Source of the DNA: Xanthomonas cassavae CFBP 4642
GTDB taxonomy: Bacteria; Pseudomonadota; Gammaproteobacteria; Xanthomonadales; Xanthomonadaceae
DNA: 64,000 bases
Assembly (NCBI RefSeq): GCF_000454545.1
Contig: NZ_CM002139.1
Location: 1,798,213-1,862,212, forward strand
Direction: 5' to 3'
Shown here one piece after another: positions 45,713-56,707 of this stretch. The notes under the pieces were generated by a model. The model worked only from the letters and a program-made list of their open reading frames with translations. It was not told the DNA's origin and did not search any database. Within the stretch, counting starts at the first letter, position 1. The number at the start of each line of letters is the position of its first letter. The position numbers and the translations under genes were made by a program.

Positions 45713-47131
45713 ATGTTGTGGGCCTGTCTATTGCTGCCGCAGCTGGCGCTGGACGCTGTCCTTCGGCGTCTGGAAGAACCGCAGGCGCCGTTGGTGCTGG
45801 TGCAGGGGCCGGCGCAGCTGCGCAACCTGCATTCGGTCAATGCCGCGGCCGCAGCGGCCGGCTTGAAAGCGGGGATGCGGCTGTCGGCGGCGCATGCGCT
45901 GATGACGCAGGTGCGCACCATCGATTACGACGCGCAGAACGAAGCGCGCACGCAGCGGTTTCTGGCGGCCTGGGCGTATCGGCATAGTTCGCTGGTGAGC
46001 CAGCAGTGGTCGCGTGCCATCGTGCTGGAAGCTGCGGCCAGCTTTCGCCTGTTCGGCCCCTGGCCACGCTTCGAGCGCCGCTTGCGCGATGAACTGCAGG
46101 CGTTGGGCTTCCAGCACCGGCTTGCGCTGGCGCCCACGCCGCGCGCGGCGCGCGTGCTGGCCGGCCTGCGCGATGGCATGGTGGTGACCGAACTGCAGGC
46201 CTTGCACCGCACATTGGACGCCGTGCCGGTGCGCCGCGCCGCGTTACCGGGCGATGCCGGCGAGCGCCTGCAGCACATGGGCGTACGCACGCTCGCCGCA
46301 GTGCGTGCGCTGCCGCGCGACGGCCTGCGTCGGCGCTTCGGTGCCGGCCTGCTGGATCACCTGGATCGTCTCTACGGCGATGCCGATGACCCATTGGAGT
46401 GCTATGCGCCGCCGGACCACTTCGACCAGCGCGTGGAGCTGGGCTACGAGGTGGAAACGCACCCGGCCCTGCTGTTTCCGCTGCGGCGGTTGATCGGCGA
46501 CCTGTGCACCTACCTGTCGATCCGCGACGGCGGCGTGCAGCGTTTCCTGCTGCGGCTGGAGCACGAGGAAGGCGCCACCGATGTGGCGATCGGCCTGCTC
46601 ACGCCCGAGCGTGCGCCCACGCTGTTGTTCGAGCTGGCCCGCAACCGATTGGAGCGGGTGGAGATTCCGCGCCCGGTGGTGGCGATGCGCCTGCTGGCGC
46701 GCCAGCTGCCGCCGTTCGTGCCGGCCATGCGCGACCTGTTCGATCAGCGTGCGCAACAATCGGTGGACTGGCCGCAGCTGCGCGAGCGGCTGCGTGCGCG
46801 GCTGGGCGACGAGGCCGTCTATCGGGTGATGCCGGCCGACGACCCGCGCCCGGAGCGGGCCTGGCGCCGCGCCATCGGCGATGCAGTACACGAAGCCGCC
46901 GCGCCGGCGCGCCCGCCGCGGCCCACCTGGCTGCTGCCGCAACCGGTGCCGCTGCACGAAACGCAGTTGCGCATCGTGTCCGGCCCGGAGCGCCTGGAAA
47001 GCGGTTGGTGGGACGACGACGAGGCACGACGCGACTACTACGTGGTGGAAACCGCGCGCGGTCGGCGCGCCTGGGTGTTCGCCGCGCCGGGCCGTGTGGA
47101 TGGCTGGATGCTGCATGGGTGGTTTGCGTGA
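45713..47131 (+). CDS. imuB: ImuB, inactive Y-family polymerase homologue
   Basis: A 472-residue Y-family polymerase relative. The first metal-binding Asp of active enzymes is absent ([12 protein letters not shown]), and the usual SIDE catalytic block is degraded to [12 protein letters not shown], so it should lack polymerase activity. That is normal for ImuB, which acts as an adaptor linking DnaE2 to the beta clamp. The polymerase little-finger region (about 230-360) and a long C-terminal tail are present. It is in the SOS cassette between imuA and dnaE2. Confidence 0.94.
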   Translation: MLWACLLLPQLALDAVLRRLEEPQAPLVLVQGPAQLRNLHSVNAAAAAAGLKAGMRLSAAHALMTQVRTIDYDAQNEARTQRFLAAWAYRHSSLVSQQWSRAIVLEAAASFRLFGPWPRFERRLRDELQALGFQHRLALAPTPRAARVLAGLRDGMVVTELQALHRTLDAVPVRRAALPGDAGERLQHMGVRTLAAVRALPRDGLRRRFGAGLLDHLDRLYGDADDPLECYAPPDHFDQRVELGYEVETHPALLFPLRRLIGDLCTYLSIRDGGVQRFLLRLEHEEGATDVAIGLLTPERAPTLLFELARNRLERVEIPRPVVAMRLLARQLPPFVPAMRDLFDQRAQQSVDWPQLRERLRARLGDEAVYRVMPADDPRPERAWRRAIGDAVHEAAAPARPPRPTWLLPQPVPLHETQLRIVSGPERLESGWWDDDEARRDYYVVETARGRRAWVFAAPGRVDGWMLHGWFA

Positions 47132-47294
47132 CCGGACCCAGGCCCGTTCGCCTTACGTCCTGGCCGGCGCATCGCTGCGGCGGTGGCGCACGCGGCCCGC
47201 TTTTCGCGCAATCGGCAACAGGATCTGCAGGCGCACGATCTGCCGCGCACTGCAACGTCCGTGCAGGGTCGTGCGCTGCGCAAGAACTGTGTCC

Positions 47295-50200
47295 ATGAGC
47301 TGGGACGACGCCGTCGATGGAGTGGACCGTGATACGCCCGGCGGGCGCATGCCGCGTGCCTGGACTGTGGCTGCACGCCTGCGCGCGGCCAATGACGATG
47401 TCACCCATGGGGAAGTCGCCGATGGGTTGCCCGCCTATGCCGAGCTGCATTGTCTGTCGGACTTCTCGTTCCTGCATGGCGCATCCAGTGCCGAGCAGCT
47501 GTTTTCCCGCGCACAGCACTGCGGCTACAGCGCGCTGGCGATCACCGACGAATGCTCGCTGGCCGGCATCGTGCGCGGCCTGGAGGCCTCGCGTGCCACC
47601 GGGGTGCGGCTGATCGTCGGCAGCGAATTCACCCTGGTCGATGGCACCCGCTTCGTGCTGCTGGTGGAACATGCGCAAGGCTATCCGCAGCTGTGCGCGC
47701 TGATCACCACCGCACGGCGCGCGGCAGGCAAGGGCGCCTATCGGTTGGGGCGCGCCGAGGTGGAGGCGCAGTTCCGCGCCGGGGTGCCGGGGGTGTTCGC
47801 GTTGTGGTTGCCCGGTGTGCAACCGCAGGCAGAGCAGGGCGCGTGGTTGCAGCAGGTGTTCGGCGAGCGCGCATTCGTGGCGGTGGAGCTGCACCGCGAA
47901 CAGGACGACGTCGCGCGCCTGCAGGCGCTGCAATTGCTGGCCCAGCGCCTGGGCATGACCGCACTGGCCAGCGGCGATGTGCATATGGCGCAGCGCCGCG
48001 AGCGCATCGTGCAGGACACCCTGACCGCCATCCGCCACGGCCTGCCGCTGGCCGAATGCGGCGCGCACCTGTTCCGCAATGGCGAGCGGCATCTGCGCAC
48101 CCGGCGCGCGCTGGGCAATATCTACCCGCCGGCCTTGCTGCAGGCCACGGTGGCATTGGCGCAGCGCTGCACCTTCGATATTTCCAAGCTCGAGTACACC
48201 TATCCCAGGGAGCTGGTGCCCGAAGGGCATACGCCTGCCAGTTATCTGCGTCAGCTCACCGAAGCCGGCATCCGCGAGCGCTGGCCGGATGGGGTGCCGA
48301 GCAAAATACGCGATGACATCGAACACGAACTGGAACTGATCGCCTACAAGAAGTACGAGGCATTTTTTCTCACCGTACAGGATGTGGTGCGATTCGCCCG
48401 GTCCAAAGCAATTCTGTGTCAGGGACGTGGGTCTTCGGCAAATTCGGCAGTCTGCTATGCGCTCGGCATCACCTCGGTGGATCCGATCAAGACACGATTG
48501 CTGATCTCGCGCTTCCTGTCCAAGGCGCGTAACGAGCCACCGGACATCGATGTGGATTTCGAGCACGAACGCCGTGAGGAAGTGCTGCAATACGTCTACA
48601 ACAAATACGGACGCGAACGTGCAGCCCTTGCCGCCACGGTGATCTGCTATCGCGGCAAGAGCGCGGTGCGCGACGTGGCCAAGGCCTTCGGCCTGCCGCC
48701 GGACCAGATCGCGTTGCTGGCCAATTGCTATGGCTGGGGCAATGGCGACACGCCGATGGAGCAGCGCATCGAAGAAGCCGGCTTCGATCTGGCCAACCCG
48801 CTGATCAACAAGATCCTTGCAGTGACCGAGCATCTGCGCGATCACCCGCGCCATCTGTCGCAGCATGTCGGCGGGTTCGTGATCTCCGACGAGCCATTGT
48901 CGTTGCTGGTGCCGGTGGAAAACGCGGCCATGGCTAACCGCACCATCATCCAGTGGGACAAGGACGATCTGGAAACCATGCAGCTGCTCAAGGTCGATTG
49001 CCTGGCCCTGGGCATGCTCACCTGCATCCGCAAGACGCTGGATCTGGTAAGCGGCCACCGTGGTCGCGATTACACGCTGGTCACGCTGCCCGATGAGGAT
49101 GCGCTTACCTACAAGATGATCCAGCGCGCCGACACCGTCGGCGTGTTCCAGATCGAATCGCGTGCGCAGATGGCGATGCTGCCGAGGCTCAAGCCTGCAA
49201 GGTTCTACGACCTGGTGATCGAAGTGGCGATCGTGCGACCAGGACCCATCCAGGGCGACATGGTGCACCCGTATCTGCAACGTCGCAAAGACAGCAGCCT
49301 GATCAGCTACCCCTCCGAAGGCGTAGAAAAGATTCTCCGACCGACCCTGGGAATTCCGCTGTTCCAGGAGCAGGTGATGGAACTGGTGATCCACGCAGGC
49401 TACGAGCCTGATGAGGCCGACAATCTGCGGCGTTCGATGGCAGCCTGGCGGCGCGGCGGCGATATGGAATCGCATCGCGTGCGCATACGTGCCCTCATGG
49501 AGGGCAGAGGCTACGCCTCCGCCTTCATCGACCAGATCTTCGAACAGATCAAGGGCTTCGGCTCCTACGGGTTTCCGCAAAGCCATGCCGCCTCGTTCGC
49601 CAAGCTGGTGTATGCCAGCTGCTGGCTCAAGCGTCACGAGCCGGCGGCGTTTGCCTGCGGCCTGCTCAATGCGCAGCCGATGGGGTTTTATTCGGCCAGC
49701 CAGATCGTGCAGGACGCGCGCCGCGGCAGCCCGGAGCGCCAGCCGGTGGAGGTGTTGCCGGTGGATGTGCTGCACAGCGACTGGGACAACATCCTGGTCG
49801 GCGGACGGCCGTGGCGCAGCGATGCAGATCCTGGCGAACAACCGGCGATCCGCCTTGGCATGCGGCAAGTCGCTGGATTATCAGAAGTGGTGGCACAGCG
49901 CATCGTCGCTGCACGCACGCAACGGGCGTTCGCCGATATCGGCGATCTCTGCCTGCGCGCGGCACTGGACGAAAAAGCGCGCCTGGCCCTGGCCGAAGCC
50001 GGCGCCTTGCAAGGCCTGGTGGGCAATCGCAACGCCGCGCGCTGGGCCATGGCCGGGGTGGAAGCACGCCGCCCGCTGTTGCCGGGCAGCCCGAAAGAGC
50101 GCCCGGTGGAGTTCGAGGCGCCGCGCGCGGGCGAAGAGATCCTGGCCGACTACCGCTCGGTCGGCCTGAGCCTGCGCCAGCACCCGATGGCGCTGCTGCG

Positions 50201-50543
50201 CCCGCAGATGCTGCAGCGGCGCATCCTGGGCCTGCGCGAGCTGCGGGGGCGGCGCCACGGCAGCGGCGTGCACGTGGCCGGGTTGGTCACCCAGCGCCAG
50301 CGGCCGGCCACTGCCAAGGGCACCATCTTCGTCACCCTGGAAGACGAACACGGCATGATCAACGTCATCGTCTGGGCGCATCTGGCGCTGCGCCGCCGCC
50401 GCGCGTTGCTGGAATCGCGCCTGCTCGCCGTGCGCGGCCGTTGGGAACGCGTGGACGGCGTGGAGCACCTGATCGCCGGCGATCTGCACGACCTCAGCGA
50501 CCTGCTCGGCCAGATGCAGCTGCCCTCGCGCGATTTCCACTAA
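47295..50543 (+). CDS. dnaE2: DnaE2, error-prone DNA polymerase III alpha homologue
   Basis: A 1082-residue C-family polymerase. It begins with a PHP domain ([17 protein letters not shown]), followed by the palm with the catalytic acids in [10 protein letters not shown] (about residues 416-424), the fingers, and a C-terminal OB-fold region ([19 protein letters not shown]). It synthesises across lesions with ImuA and ImuB under LexA2 control. The ATG at 47295 is used; the 163 bases after imuB hold no gene. The palm segment around 48.3-48.6 kb differs in codon use from its flanks. Confidence 0.95.
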   Translation: MSWDDAVDGVDRDTPGGRMPRAWTVAARLRAANDDVTHGEVADGLPAYAELHCLSDFSFLHGASSAEQLFSRAQHCGYSALAITDECSLAGIVRGLEASRATGVRLIVGSEFTLVDGTRFVLLVEHAQGYPQLCALITTARRAAGKGAYRLGRAEVEAQFRAGVPGVFALWLPGVQPQAEQGAWLQQVFGERAFVAVELHREQDDVARLQALQLLAQRLGMTALASGDVHMAQRRERIVQDTLTAIRHGLPLAECGAHLFRNGERHLRTRRALGNIYPPALLQATVALAQRCTFDISKLEYTYPRELVPEGHTPASYLRQLTEAGIRERWPDGVPSKIRDDIEHELELIAYKKYEAFFLTVQDVVRFARSKAILCQGRGSSANSAVCYALGITSVDPIKTRLLISRFLSKARNEPPDIDVDFEHERREEVLQYVYNKYGRERAALAATVICYRGKSAVRDVAKAFGLPPDQIALLANCYGWGNGDTPMEQRIEEAGFDLANPLINKILAVTEHLRDHPRHLSQHVGGFVISDEPLSLLVPVENAAMANRTIIQWDKDDLETMQLLKVDCLALGMLTCIRKTLDLVSGHRGRDYTLVTLPDEDALTYKMIQRADTVGVFQIESRAQMAMLPRLKPARFYDLVIEVAIVRPGPIQGDMVHPYLQRRKDSSLISYPSEGVEKILRPTLGIPLFQEQVMELVIHAGYEPDEADNLRRSMAAWRRGGDMESHRVRIRALMEGRGYASAFIDQIFEQIKGFGSYGFPQSHAASFAKLVYASCWLKRHEPAAFACGLLNAQPMGFYSASQIVQDARRGSPERQPVEVLPVDVLHSDWDNILVGGRPWRSDADPGEQPAIRLGMRQVAGLSEVVAQRIVAARTQRAFADIGDLCLRAALDEKARLALAEAGALQGLVGNRNAARWAMAGVEARRPLLPGSPKERPVEFEAPRAGEEILADYRSVGLSLRQHPMALLRPQMLQRRILGLRELRGRRHGSGVHVAGLVTQRQRPATAKGTIFVTLEDEHGMINVIVWAHLALRRRRALLESRLLAVRGRWERVDGVEHLIAGDLHDLSDLLGQMQLPSRDFH

Positions 50544-50567
50544 CCACAGCCAACCCTATCGCTGCGT

Positions 50568-50591
50568 GGGCGGCGAGGGCTGACGCCGCCC
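50568..50591 (+). terminator. Hairpin after dnaE2
   Basis: GGGCGGCG and CGCCGCCC form an 8-bp GC stem with an 8-base loop, 24 bases past the stop. No T tract, so termination efficiency is uncertain. Confidence 0.4.
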
Positions 50592-51259
50592 GTGCCCCGA
50601 GTCGGCATACAACACCTGACGACCAAGGTGACTGCCCGCTATGCGCATCCACCGACGGCCGCCTGCAACCCGTTGTTGGCCGCTTCAATCCCAACCACCA
50701 GCAGTCAGGCGCGGCCAGTGCGCCGGCTCCGCAGGTTTCGCTCGTGCCTTCTCCAACAACCGGCTTGTGCCAGCGAGTCTGCACGCAGCGCCCAGGTACC
50801 AGGCAGCGGCGATCACGCACAGGCCGGCAATCGGTCAGCCCGTGCGGCCGTTCCGCACTGGTGCGGTTGTTGCGCATTGCCGCCGATCGCAGACCGCGCC
50901 AGCATCGATCCAACTGGTCATGCACCGGTGCGCTCCGGTCCTGGGCCAGGCTACCCACATTCGTACACCCGACAGTGCAAGCGTTTCGCGCCAACGCGGT
51001 TCGGTGCGGCATTGCCGCCAGCGACCCGGCGCGCCATCATCGAGCGTCGGCGTCGATGACTTCTGGCTTTCCATAGACGGCCGAGCTCGCCAATGGGCGA
51101 CATCTCGGCACATCTGCCGGACGATGCCTCGATCGCGCCCCTGCGCCTCACGCGCAGGTGAATCCGGCCACGTCCCAGTCACCGGGAACCAACCGGTCTG
51201 TGCTACACCATGCACTCCCGCGCGCCCGCGCGGCCTGTTCCTTCATCCACGAGGCGATC
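50592..51259. other. Gene-free stretch before HDOD gene
   Basis: About 670 bases. Long frames exist on both strands only because of high GC; none has a recognised domain or RBS. The final 100 bases before 51260 probably hold the HDOD promoter. Confidence 0.45.
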
Positions 51260-52078
51260 ATGAAGTTGGAGGCGTTGTTCGACCAGTTACACACCTTGCC
51301 CACCGTGCCCAAGGTGGCGCAGGACCTGATCCGTCAGTTCGACGATCCGGACACCAATATCGATACGCTGGCGCACACCATCGAGCGCGATCCGGTGATC
51401 GCCGCCAAGGTGCTGCGGCTGGCCAATTCGGCGCGTTTCCATGGCCTGCGCGATTCCACCAGCGTGGAAGACGCCGCCATGCGCCTGGGCTTCAATACGC
51501 TGCGCACGCTGGTGCTGGCCTCGGCGATGACCGGCGCCTTCCGTGCCGGCCCGGGCTTCGACCTCAAGGCATTCTGGCGCCACAGTTTCGAAGTGGCCGG
51601 CATCTGCCGCCTGCTGGCGCGTCAGCACGGGCTCGATCCGGAGACCGCCTTCACCTGCGGCATGATGCACAACATCGGCGAGCTGCTGATCCAGTCCGGC
51701 GCTCCGGATTACGCCAGCCGCATCAACCACGACAGCTCCTCGGCCGGCCATGCCGCCGAAGAGACCCTGCAACTTGGCTTCGGCTATCCGGAGGTGGGTG
51801 CCGAACTGGCGCGCCGCTGGCAACTGCCGGCCGTGATCCAGGACGCCATTGCCTACCAGGTGCGCCCCGCGGCTGCGCCCGACGGTGCGCGGATGCCGCT
51901 ACTGGTCGCCCAGGCGGTGCAGGTCTCCGACGCGCTGCACGCCCACGGCGGCGCCACCCCGGCGGCGCTGGAAGCGGTGCGTGGGCCGTTGATGGATGGC
52001 GTGGACCTGAACGCCTTGTTCGCGGCGCTGCCGGATGTGATCGAAGCCGATCGCGCCTTTGCCGAGTTGCTGCACTGA
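51260..52078 (+). CDS. HDOD-domain signalling protein
   Basis: A 272-residue HDOD protein, a degenerate HD-domain family linked to chemotaxis-like and c-di-GMP signalling. Typical segments are LPTVPKVAQDLIRQFDD, DPVIAAKVLRLANSARF, and HSFEVAGICRLLA with GMMHNIGELL. Metal-binding residues are incomplete, so hydrolysis is unlikely. No receiver or GGDEF domain is attached. It is preceded by GAGGCG. Function unknown; it may regulate motility or c-di-GMP output. Confidence 0.87.
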   Translation: MKLEALFDQLHTLPTVPKVAQDLIRQFDDPDTNIDTLAHTIERDPVIAAKVLRLANSARFHGLRDSTSVEDAAMRLGFNTLRTLVLASAMTGAFRAGPGFDLKAFWRHSFEVAGICRLLARQHGLDPETAFTCGMMHNIGELLIQSGAPDYASRINHDSSSAGHAAEETLQLGFGYPEVGAELARRWQLPAVIQDAIAYQVRPAAAPDGARMPLLVAQAVQVSDALHAHGGATPAALEAVRGPLMDGVDLNALFAALPDVIEADRAFAELLH

Positions 52079-52096
52079 ACAGTGCTTGCCGCTGCG

Positions 52097-52330
52097 TCAC
52101 TCCAGACGCAGCGGCTCGAACGCGCGGTCCGCCGCGCTTCGGATGTCCTCGCTCCGGGAACATGCATAGAACTGATCCTGCCCAGGGGATGGCGCTTGAT
52201 CGAACCGCCAACGGGATGGACTCTGCAGGGTGACGATCAGATTGCGTTGCGTACCCGGCGTCTGGCGATCGACGTAGGCCAGATCCACCACCGTGCCACC
52301 GCCTAGCGCGTAGCTGCAATTGACCAGCAC
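52097..52330 (-). CDS. Small hypothetical protein, possibly broken at its start
   Basis: About 77 residues including NCSYALGGGTVVDLAYVDR and VTLQSPSRWRFDQAPS, with cysteine pairs suggesting an exported product. No signal peptide is in frame: an in-frame stop lies just upstream, and a plausible signal-like sequence from an ATG at 52464 sits in another frame. A frameshift or a wrong start is possible. I do not recognise the family. Confidence 0.4.
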   Translation of the reverse strand: MLVNCSYALGGGTVVDLAYVDRQTPGTQRNLIVTLQSPSRWRFDQAPSPGQDQFYACSRSEDIRSAADRAFEPLRLE

Positions 52331-52830
52331 TCCGGTGCTGGGCGCCGCCGCGGCGAGGGTGCCGTTTCAGGTGCCGGGCATCGTGCCGCGGCCTGAGCAG
52401 GCTGCTTGCCGGATGCATGGCGGCGGCAGGCCGGCCAGAACAACGCTGTCAGTGGACGGATCATGGGTCGGACCTTTCGGCACGCGGCCGCGGTAGCGAC
52501 GCAAGGCCGATGAAACGGGTTTGGCGGTCAGCACACGCCGCATCGGCCGGAGCGGTGGCGCACAGGCGCTTGTCGATGCGCTGCTGTGCAGGACGATAGC
52601 GAGCGCCACGCCCTGGCCGGCGCCGTGTGCGAATCGGTGGCGCCACGGGCGCACCGATCCACACGGGCTGCCGCCAGTTGGCGTCTCCATCGCGCCACGC
52701 AAGGCGTCGCCGCCGATGTTGTTTGCGCCACACGCCATACCTTGCACACTGTCACGCCGCGCCGCAGCTGGACTCGTGCAGGCGCAGGCGCTAGCGTGGT
52801 GCGGATTTTTCGCCTACAGGGGAATGCCCA
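52331..52830. other. Stretch without a clear gene before OPT transporter
   Basis: About 500 bases. The minus strand has an ATG-initiated frame from 52464 that could be the lost 5' part of the small hypothetical gene. On the plus strand only the transporter promoter is expected. Confidence 0.4.
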
Positions 52831-54783
52831 ATGAGCCACGACGCGCAACCGCGCCAGCTCACCTTCCGCGCCGTTGTGCTGGCCATCGTACTGGCCGTGG
52901 TGCTCTCGGCTGCCAATGCCTATCTCGGGCTGTTCGCAGGCCTGACCATCGCCACCGCCATTCCGGCGGCCGTGGTGTCGATGGGCGTGCTGCGCCTGCT
53001 CGGCGGCGGCACCATCCTGGAGAACAACATCGTCCAGACCGGCGCCTCGGCCGGCTCGTCGATCGCCGCCGGGGTGATCTTCACCATTCCGGCGCTGGTG
53101 ATCATGGGCTACTGGCCGGACTTCAAGTACTGGTGGGTGTTGGGTATCGCCGGCATGGGCGGGCTGCTGGGCGTGCTGTTCTCGGTGCCGCTGCGGCGCT
53201 CGATGATCGTCGAAGACCCGCTGCCATTCCCCGAAGGCAAGGCGGCGGCCGAGGTGCTCAAGGCCGGCGAGAATCCCGGCCCGGGCCTGAAGATCCTGGC
53301 GGTGTCCGGCGCCATCGGCGCGCTGGTCAAACTGGGTGCGGCCAGCGGCCTGCGCGTGATTCCCGATACCTGGGCGCAGGCCACCTACCTGGGCAGCAGC
53401 CGCCTGGTGGGCTATATCGGCACCAACCTGTCGCCGGCGCTGCTGGGCGTGGGTTACATCGTTGGCCTGAACGTGGGCATCGTGGTGCTGTCCGGCTCCA
53501 TCCTGTCCTGGCACATCGCCATCCCGCTGTACCAGCAGTTCTTCATGGGCAGCGATCCGGCCCTGGCGCAGAGCCTGGCCGGTGTGCCGGCCGCCGATGC
53601 GGCGTTCGGCATCTGGGGCGCAAAGATCCGCTACCTGGGCGTGGGCGCGATGCTGATCGGTGGCGTGTGGACCTTGTTCTCGCTGCGTAAATCGCTGCTG
53701 TCCGGCATCAAGAGCGGCTTTGCCGCCGCGCGCAAAAGTGGCGGCGGCATGGTGGCCGAGACCGAGCGCGACCTGCCGATGAAATGGATGCTGGTGGCGC
53801 TGGTGTTGTGCACGCTGCCGCTGCTGGGCCTGTACCAGGCCATCGTGCAGCAGTGGCAGGTCTCGATCCCGATGACCGTCATCATGATCGTGGCCGGTTT
53901 CCTGTTCGTATCGGTGTCCGGCTATCTGGCCGGCTTGATCGGCTCGTCCAACAACCCGGTCTCGGGGATCACCATTTCCACCATCCTGTTCGCCTCGGCG
54001 GTGCTGGTGCTGTTGCTCGGCAAGGATGGTCTGGTGCCGGTCGGCATCGGCGCGGCGCCGTTGGGTGCGGTGGCGGCAATCATGATCGGCGCGGTGGTGT
54101 GCTGCGCGGCAGCGGTGGGCGGCGACAACCTGCAGGATCTCAAAACCGGTTATTTGGTTGGTGCCACGCCTTGGAAGCAGCAGTTGATGCTGGCAATCGG
54201 TGCATTTTCCTGCGCGCTGATCATGGCGCCTGTGCTGAATTTGCTCGCCCAAGCCTATGGAATTGGATCCAAGACGCTTCCCGCGCCGCAGGCGATGCTG
54301 ATGGCATCGGTGGCGAAGGGACTCTTTGGGGGGCAGCTGCCATGGGCTGTCATCGCCATCGGCGCTGGCGTTGGTGCAGTCATCATCGCAGTAGACGAGT
54401 ACCTGAAAAAGACGGGGAAGCGCTTTCGCGTACCAGTGCTTGCTGCTGCGATCGGTATCTACCTGCCACTAGAATTGATGGTTCCGATCTTCTTGGGCGG
54501 TCTGATCGCTCATCTGGTGGAGCGCTATCACAAGATTCGTGCTGACGACGACGAAGGCCGTGATCGCGTTCACCGTCCGGGCGTGTTGTTTGCGGCAGGC
54601 CTGATCACGGGTGAGGCCTTGATGGGTATCGGCATTGCACTGCCAATCGTGATTACCAATAACAAGGATGTGTTGGCGTTGCCTGGAGGTTATCAGCTCA
54701 ATCAATGGTTCGGTCTGGCGATTCTGGCCCTGGTCGGCTGGCTGCTGTATCGCGTCGGCAAGCGTGGCGAACAGGCCGCCTGA
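52831..54783 (+). CDS. OPT-family oligopeptide transporter
   Basis: A 650-residue inner-membrane protein with about 15-16 hydrophobic segments, of the OPT family that imports oligopeptides or metal chelates with protons. Family blocks visible include AYLGLFAGLTIATAIPAAV, GTILENNIVQTGASAGSS, and VAGFLFVSVSGYLAGLIGSSNNPVSG near the middle. AGGGGAA precedes the ATG. From about 54.13 kb to the stop, third-position A/T codons rise sharply, suggesting a recombined 3' segment. No transport partner is adjacent. Confidence 0.92.
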   Translation: MSHDAQPRQLTFRAVVLAIVLAVVLSAANAYLGLFAGLTIATAIPAAVVSMGVLRLLGGGTILENNIVQTGASAGSSIAAGVIFTIPALVIMGYWPDFKYWWVLGIAGMGGLLGVLFSVPLRRSMIVEDPLPFPEGKAAAEVLKAGENPGPGLKILAVSGAIGALVKLGAASGLRVIPDTWAQATYLGSSRLVGYIGTNLSPALLGVGYIVGLNVGIVVLSGSILSWHIAIPLYQQFFMGSDPALAQSLAGVPAADAAFGIWGAKIRYLGVGAMLIGGVWTLFSLRKSLLSGIKSGFAAARKSGGGMVAETERDLPMKWMLVALVLCTLPLLGLYQAIVQQWQVSIPMTVIMIVAGFLFVSVSGYLAGLIGSSNNPVSGITISTILFASAVLVLLLGKDGLVPVGIGAAPLGAVAAIMIGAVVCCAAAVGGDNLQDLKTGYLVGATPWKQQLMLAIGAFSCALIMAPVLNLLAQAYGIGSKTLPAPQAMLMASVAKGLFGGQLPWAVIAIGAGVGAVIIAVDEYLKKTGKRFRVPVLAAAIGIYLPLELMVPIFLGGLIAHLVERYHKIRADDDEGRDRVHRPGVLFAAGLITGEALMGIGIALPIVITNNKDVLALPGGYQLNQWFGLAILALVGWLLYRVGKRGEQAA

Positions 54784-55577
54784 GTGTGATGTTGGATGGC
54801 ACATGCGGTCTGCATGCGCCACCAAACATCAGACTGCAGCGCATTGCGTGCGTATCCATGTCGAGAGCGAATGACTCATTGCCGACCGGCCGCGGGCTGC
54901 GGTATCTCGGTTGATTTTCCGGTGCGAAAGTCGTTCCTGCGTCGATCGCGACGCCGGGTAGCGCGCTAAATACTATTCGTCAGGATCAGATCGCGTCGGG
55001 CGCCAAGAACCGACCAACGCGTATCCCCAACGTTTGACCGCGTCTGATTGCAAGGCGCTGCACTGATCGGCGAATCCCCCCCCAAGTGTTGCCGGCACGC
55101 CGCATGCGCACTTGTGCAGCATCGCCGCATGCAAGGCATGGGTGCCTGCTCGGCCGCCAATCATCGACATCCAACACTTTGCGCCGGCTTTACACCCCGC
55201 GCAGCTGCCGTGCATAGCGACTTTATGCCGTTGCTCTTTATCGTGCCGTCTCCCGCACGAACGGTGCGCCATGAGTGCCGCATGCCTGGACTGATTCTGA
55301 TCCCGCCCAACGCTATAGACCGTGGTGCGCTTATGCGCTGTGCATGACGCGGCAAGGCTAGGCAAATGTCTGGCAGTGCAAGCCTGCGCACTTGTATGCA
55401 GTAGGCGTATGCATCGCACAGCGACCGCACTGACGCCGCCCTGAAAAAACCGCAGTTGCGGCACCGCCGATCAAGCGCAGCGCCGCCATACCGCGCGTCG
55501 TACCACCTTACACATCCCACTCTTCAACGCTGCACGCTCATGCGATCCGTGCGGCGCTTTGCCCTGGAATCATCGCA
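54784..55577. other. Gene-free stretch before outer-membrane protein gene
   Basis: About 790 bases, less GC-rich than the flanks. Open frames on both strands show no family feature. No tRNA or strong terminator was recognised. Confidence 0.45.
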
Positions 55578-56414
55578 ATGCCCACCATCACCTCGCGCTC
55601 GTCTTCCCGCAAGACACTGCTCGCCGTCATCGTTACTGCAGCGCTGAGCAGCCTCGCAGTTCAGGCGCAAGCGCAAGACGCCACCGAAACGGCGCTTTGC
55701 ACAGATCGGCCGACCAAGGCCAATGCCACCTGCACCGTGCCTGCCGGCGCCTGGCAGCTGGAAACCGATATCGGCAGCTATACCCGCGACAGCCAACCCG
55801 GCACGCGCACGGAAACGTCGTACTTCACCAACCCCACGCTCAAATACGGCGTCAGCGACCGTATCGATCTGCAGCTCAACTGGGCACCGCAGTTGCAGGT
55901 CAGGACCACCGACCGTGCCACCGGTGTGCGCAGCAGCCTGAGCGGCGGCGGCGATCTCTTTCTGCGCATGAAGGCGCGTTTCTACGAAAGCGATACCGCC
56001 AGCGTGGCGTTGCTGCCGTTCGTCAAGGCACCGACCGCGCGGACCGGCCTGGGCAACGACGAATGGGAAGGCGGCATCGCATTGCCGATCAATTTCGCGC
56101 TGCCCAACAGCTTCTCGCTGACCTTCGGGCCCGAGGTGGATTGGTTGGCCGACAGCGATGGCAGTGGCAAGCATGTTGCCATCGTTAATGTGATCAATCT
56201 GGCGCGCCCGCTGACACCGAAGTTGTCGATGGCGGTGGAGCTGTGGTCCTCGATCAACCGCGACCCGGCGCAGACCATCGAGCAGTATTCGGCCGACATC
56301 GCCGCTGCGTATCTGCTCAATCCGCTGCTGCAGCTGGATGTGGGCGCCAACTTCGGCCTCAACGACCGCACCCCGGACGCGCAGGTGTATGTGGGCATAT
56401 CGCACCGCTTCTGA
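55578..56414 (+). CDS. Outer-membrane transporter-like beta-barrel
   Basis: A 278-residue exported protein. A signal peptide (about residues 1-32, ending near VQAQAQ) leads to a beta-rich barrel with alternating strands and a C-terminal phenylalanine (GISHRF), typical of outer-membrane insertion. It resembles the transporter family related to MetA of phenol degradation. The substrate is not identifiable. A single gene with no operon partners. Confidence 0.78.
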   Translation: MPTITSRSSSRKTLLAVIVTAALSSLAVQAQAQDATETALCTDRPTKANATCTVPAGAWQLETDIGSYTRDSQPGTRTETSYFTNPTLKYGVSDRIDLQLNWAPQLQVRTTDRATGVRSSLSGGGDLFLRMKARFYESDTASVALLPFVKAPTARTGLGNDEWEGGIALPINFALPNSFSLTFGPEVDWLADSDGSGKHVAIVNVINLARPLTPKLSMAVELWSSINRDPAQTIEQYSADIAAAYLLNPLLQLDVGANFGLNDRTPDAQVYVGISHRF

Positions 56415-56707
56415 CGCGCGCAGCGCGCGCTGCGCACACAAAACGCCGCTGCGGTCCGTGCCTGTGCGGACTGCAGTGTTCCGCAGGTAAACACTTCAGA
56501 TATGCAGCAAATACCCGGTGCGGTGCGACACTCTATCGTCAGTCTGCCGGGCATGCCGGTGTCGGTCTCGCCAGCGATACGCGGGCCCGGGGAGAGGAGT
56601 GACAGAAAGTGGGCAGCGATGCTGCCTCTACTGGCCGTCGTGCGGGCACCTTGCAGCATCCAGATCGGAATGCCGGGCGCAGTGCGGGGCGGAATCTCCT
56701 GACCGAG

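Noticed and set aside
46599..49868. Minus-strand open frame of over 1000 codons across imuB and dnaE2
   Set aside because: Composition is that of an antisense shadow with low-complexity residues; dnaE2 is certain on the other strand.
50641..52233. Plus-strand open frame of 530 codons over the HDOD gene
   Set aside because: It reads the HDOD gene in a wrong frame; the real frame has HDOD motifs.
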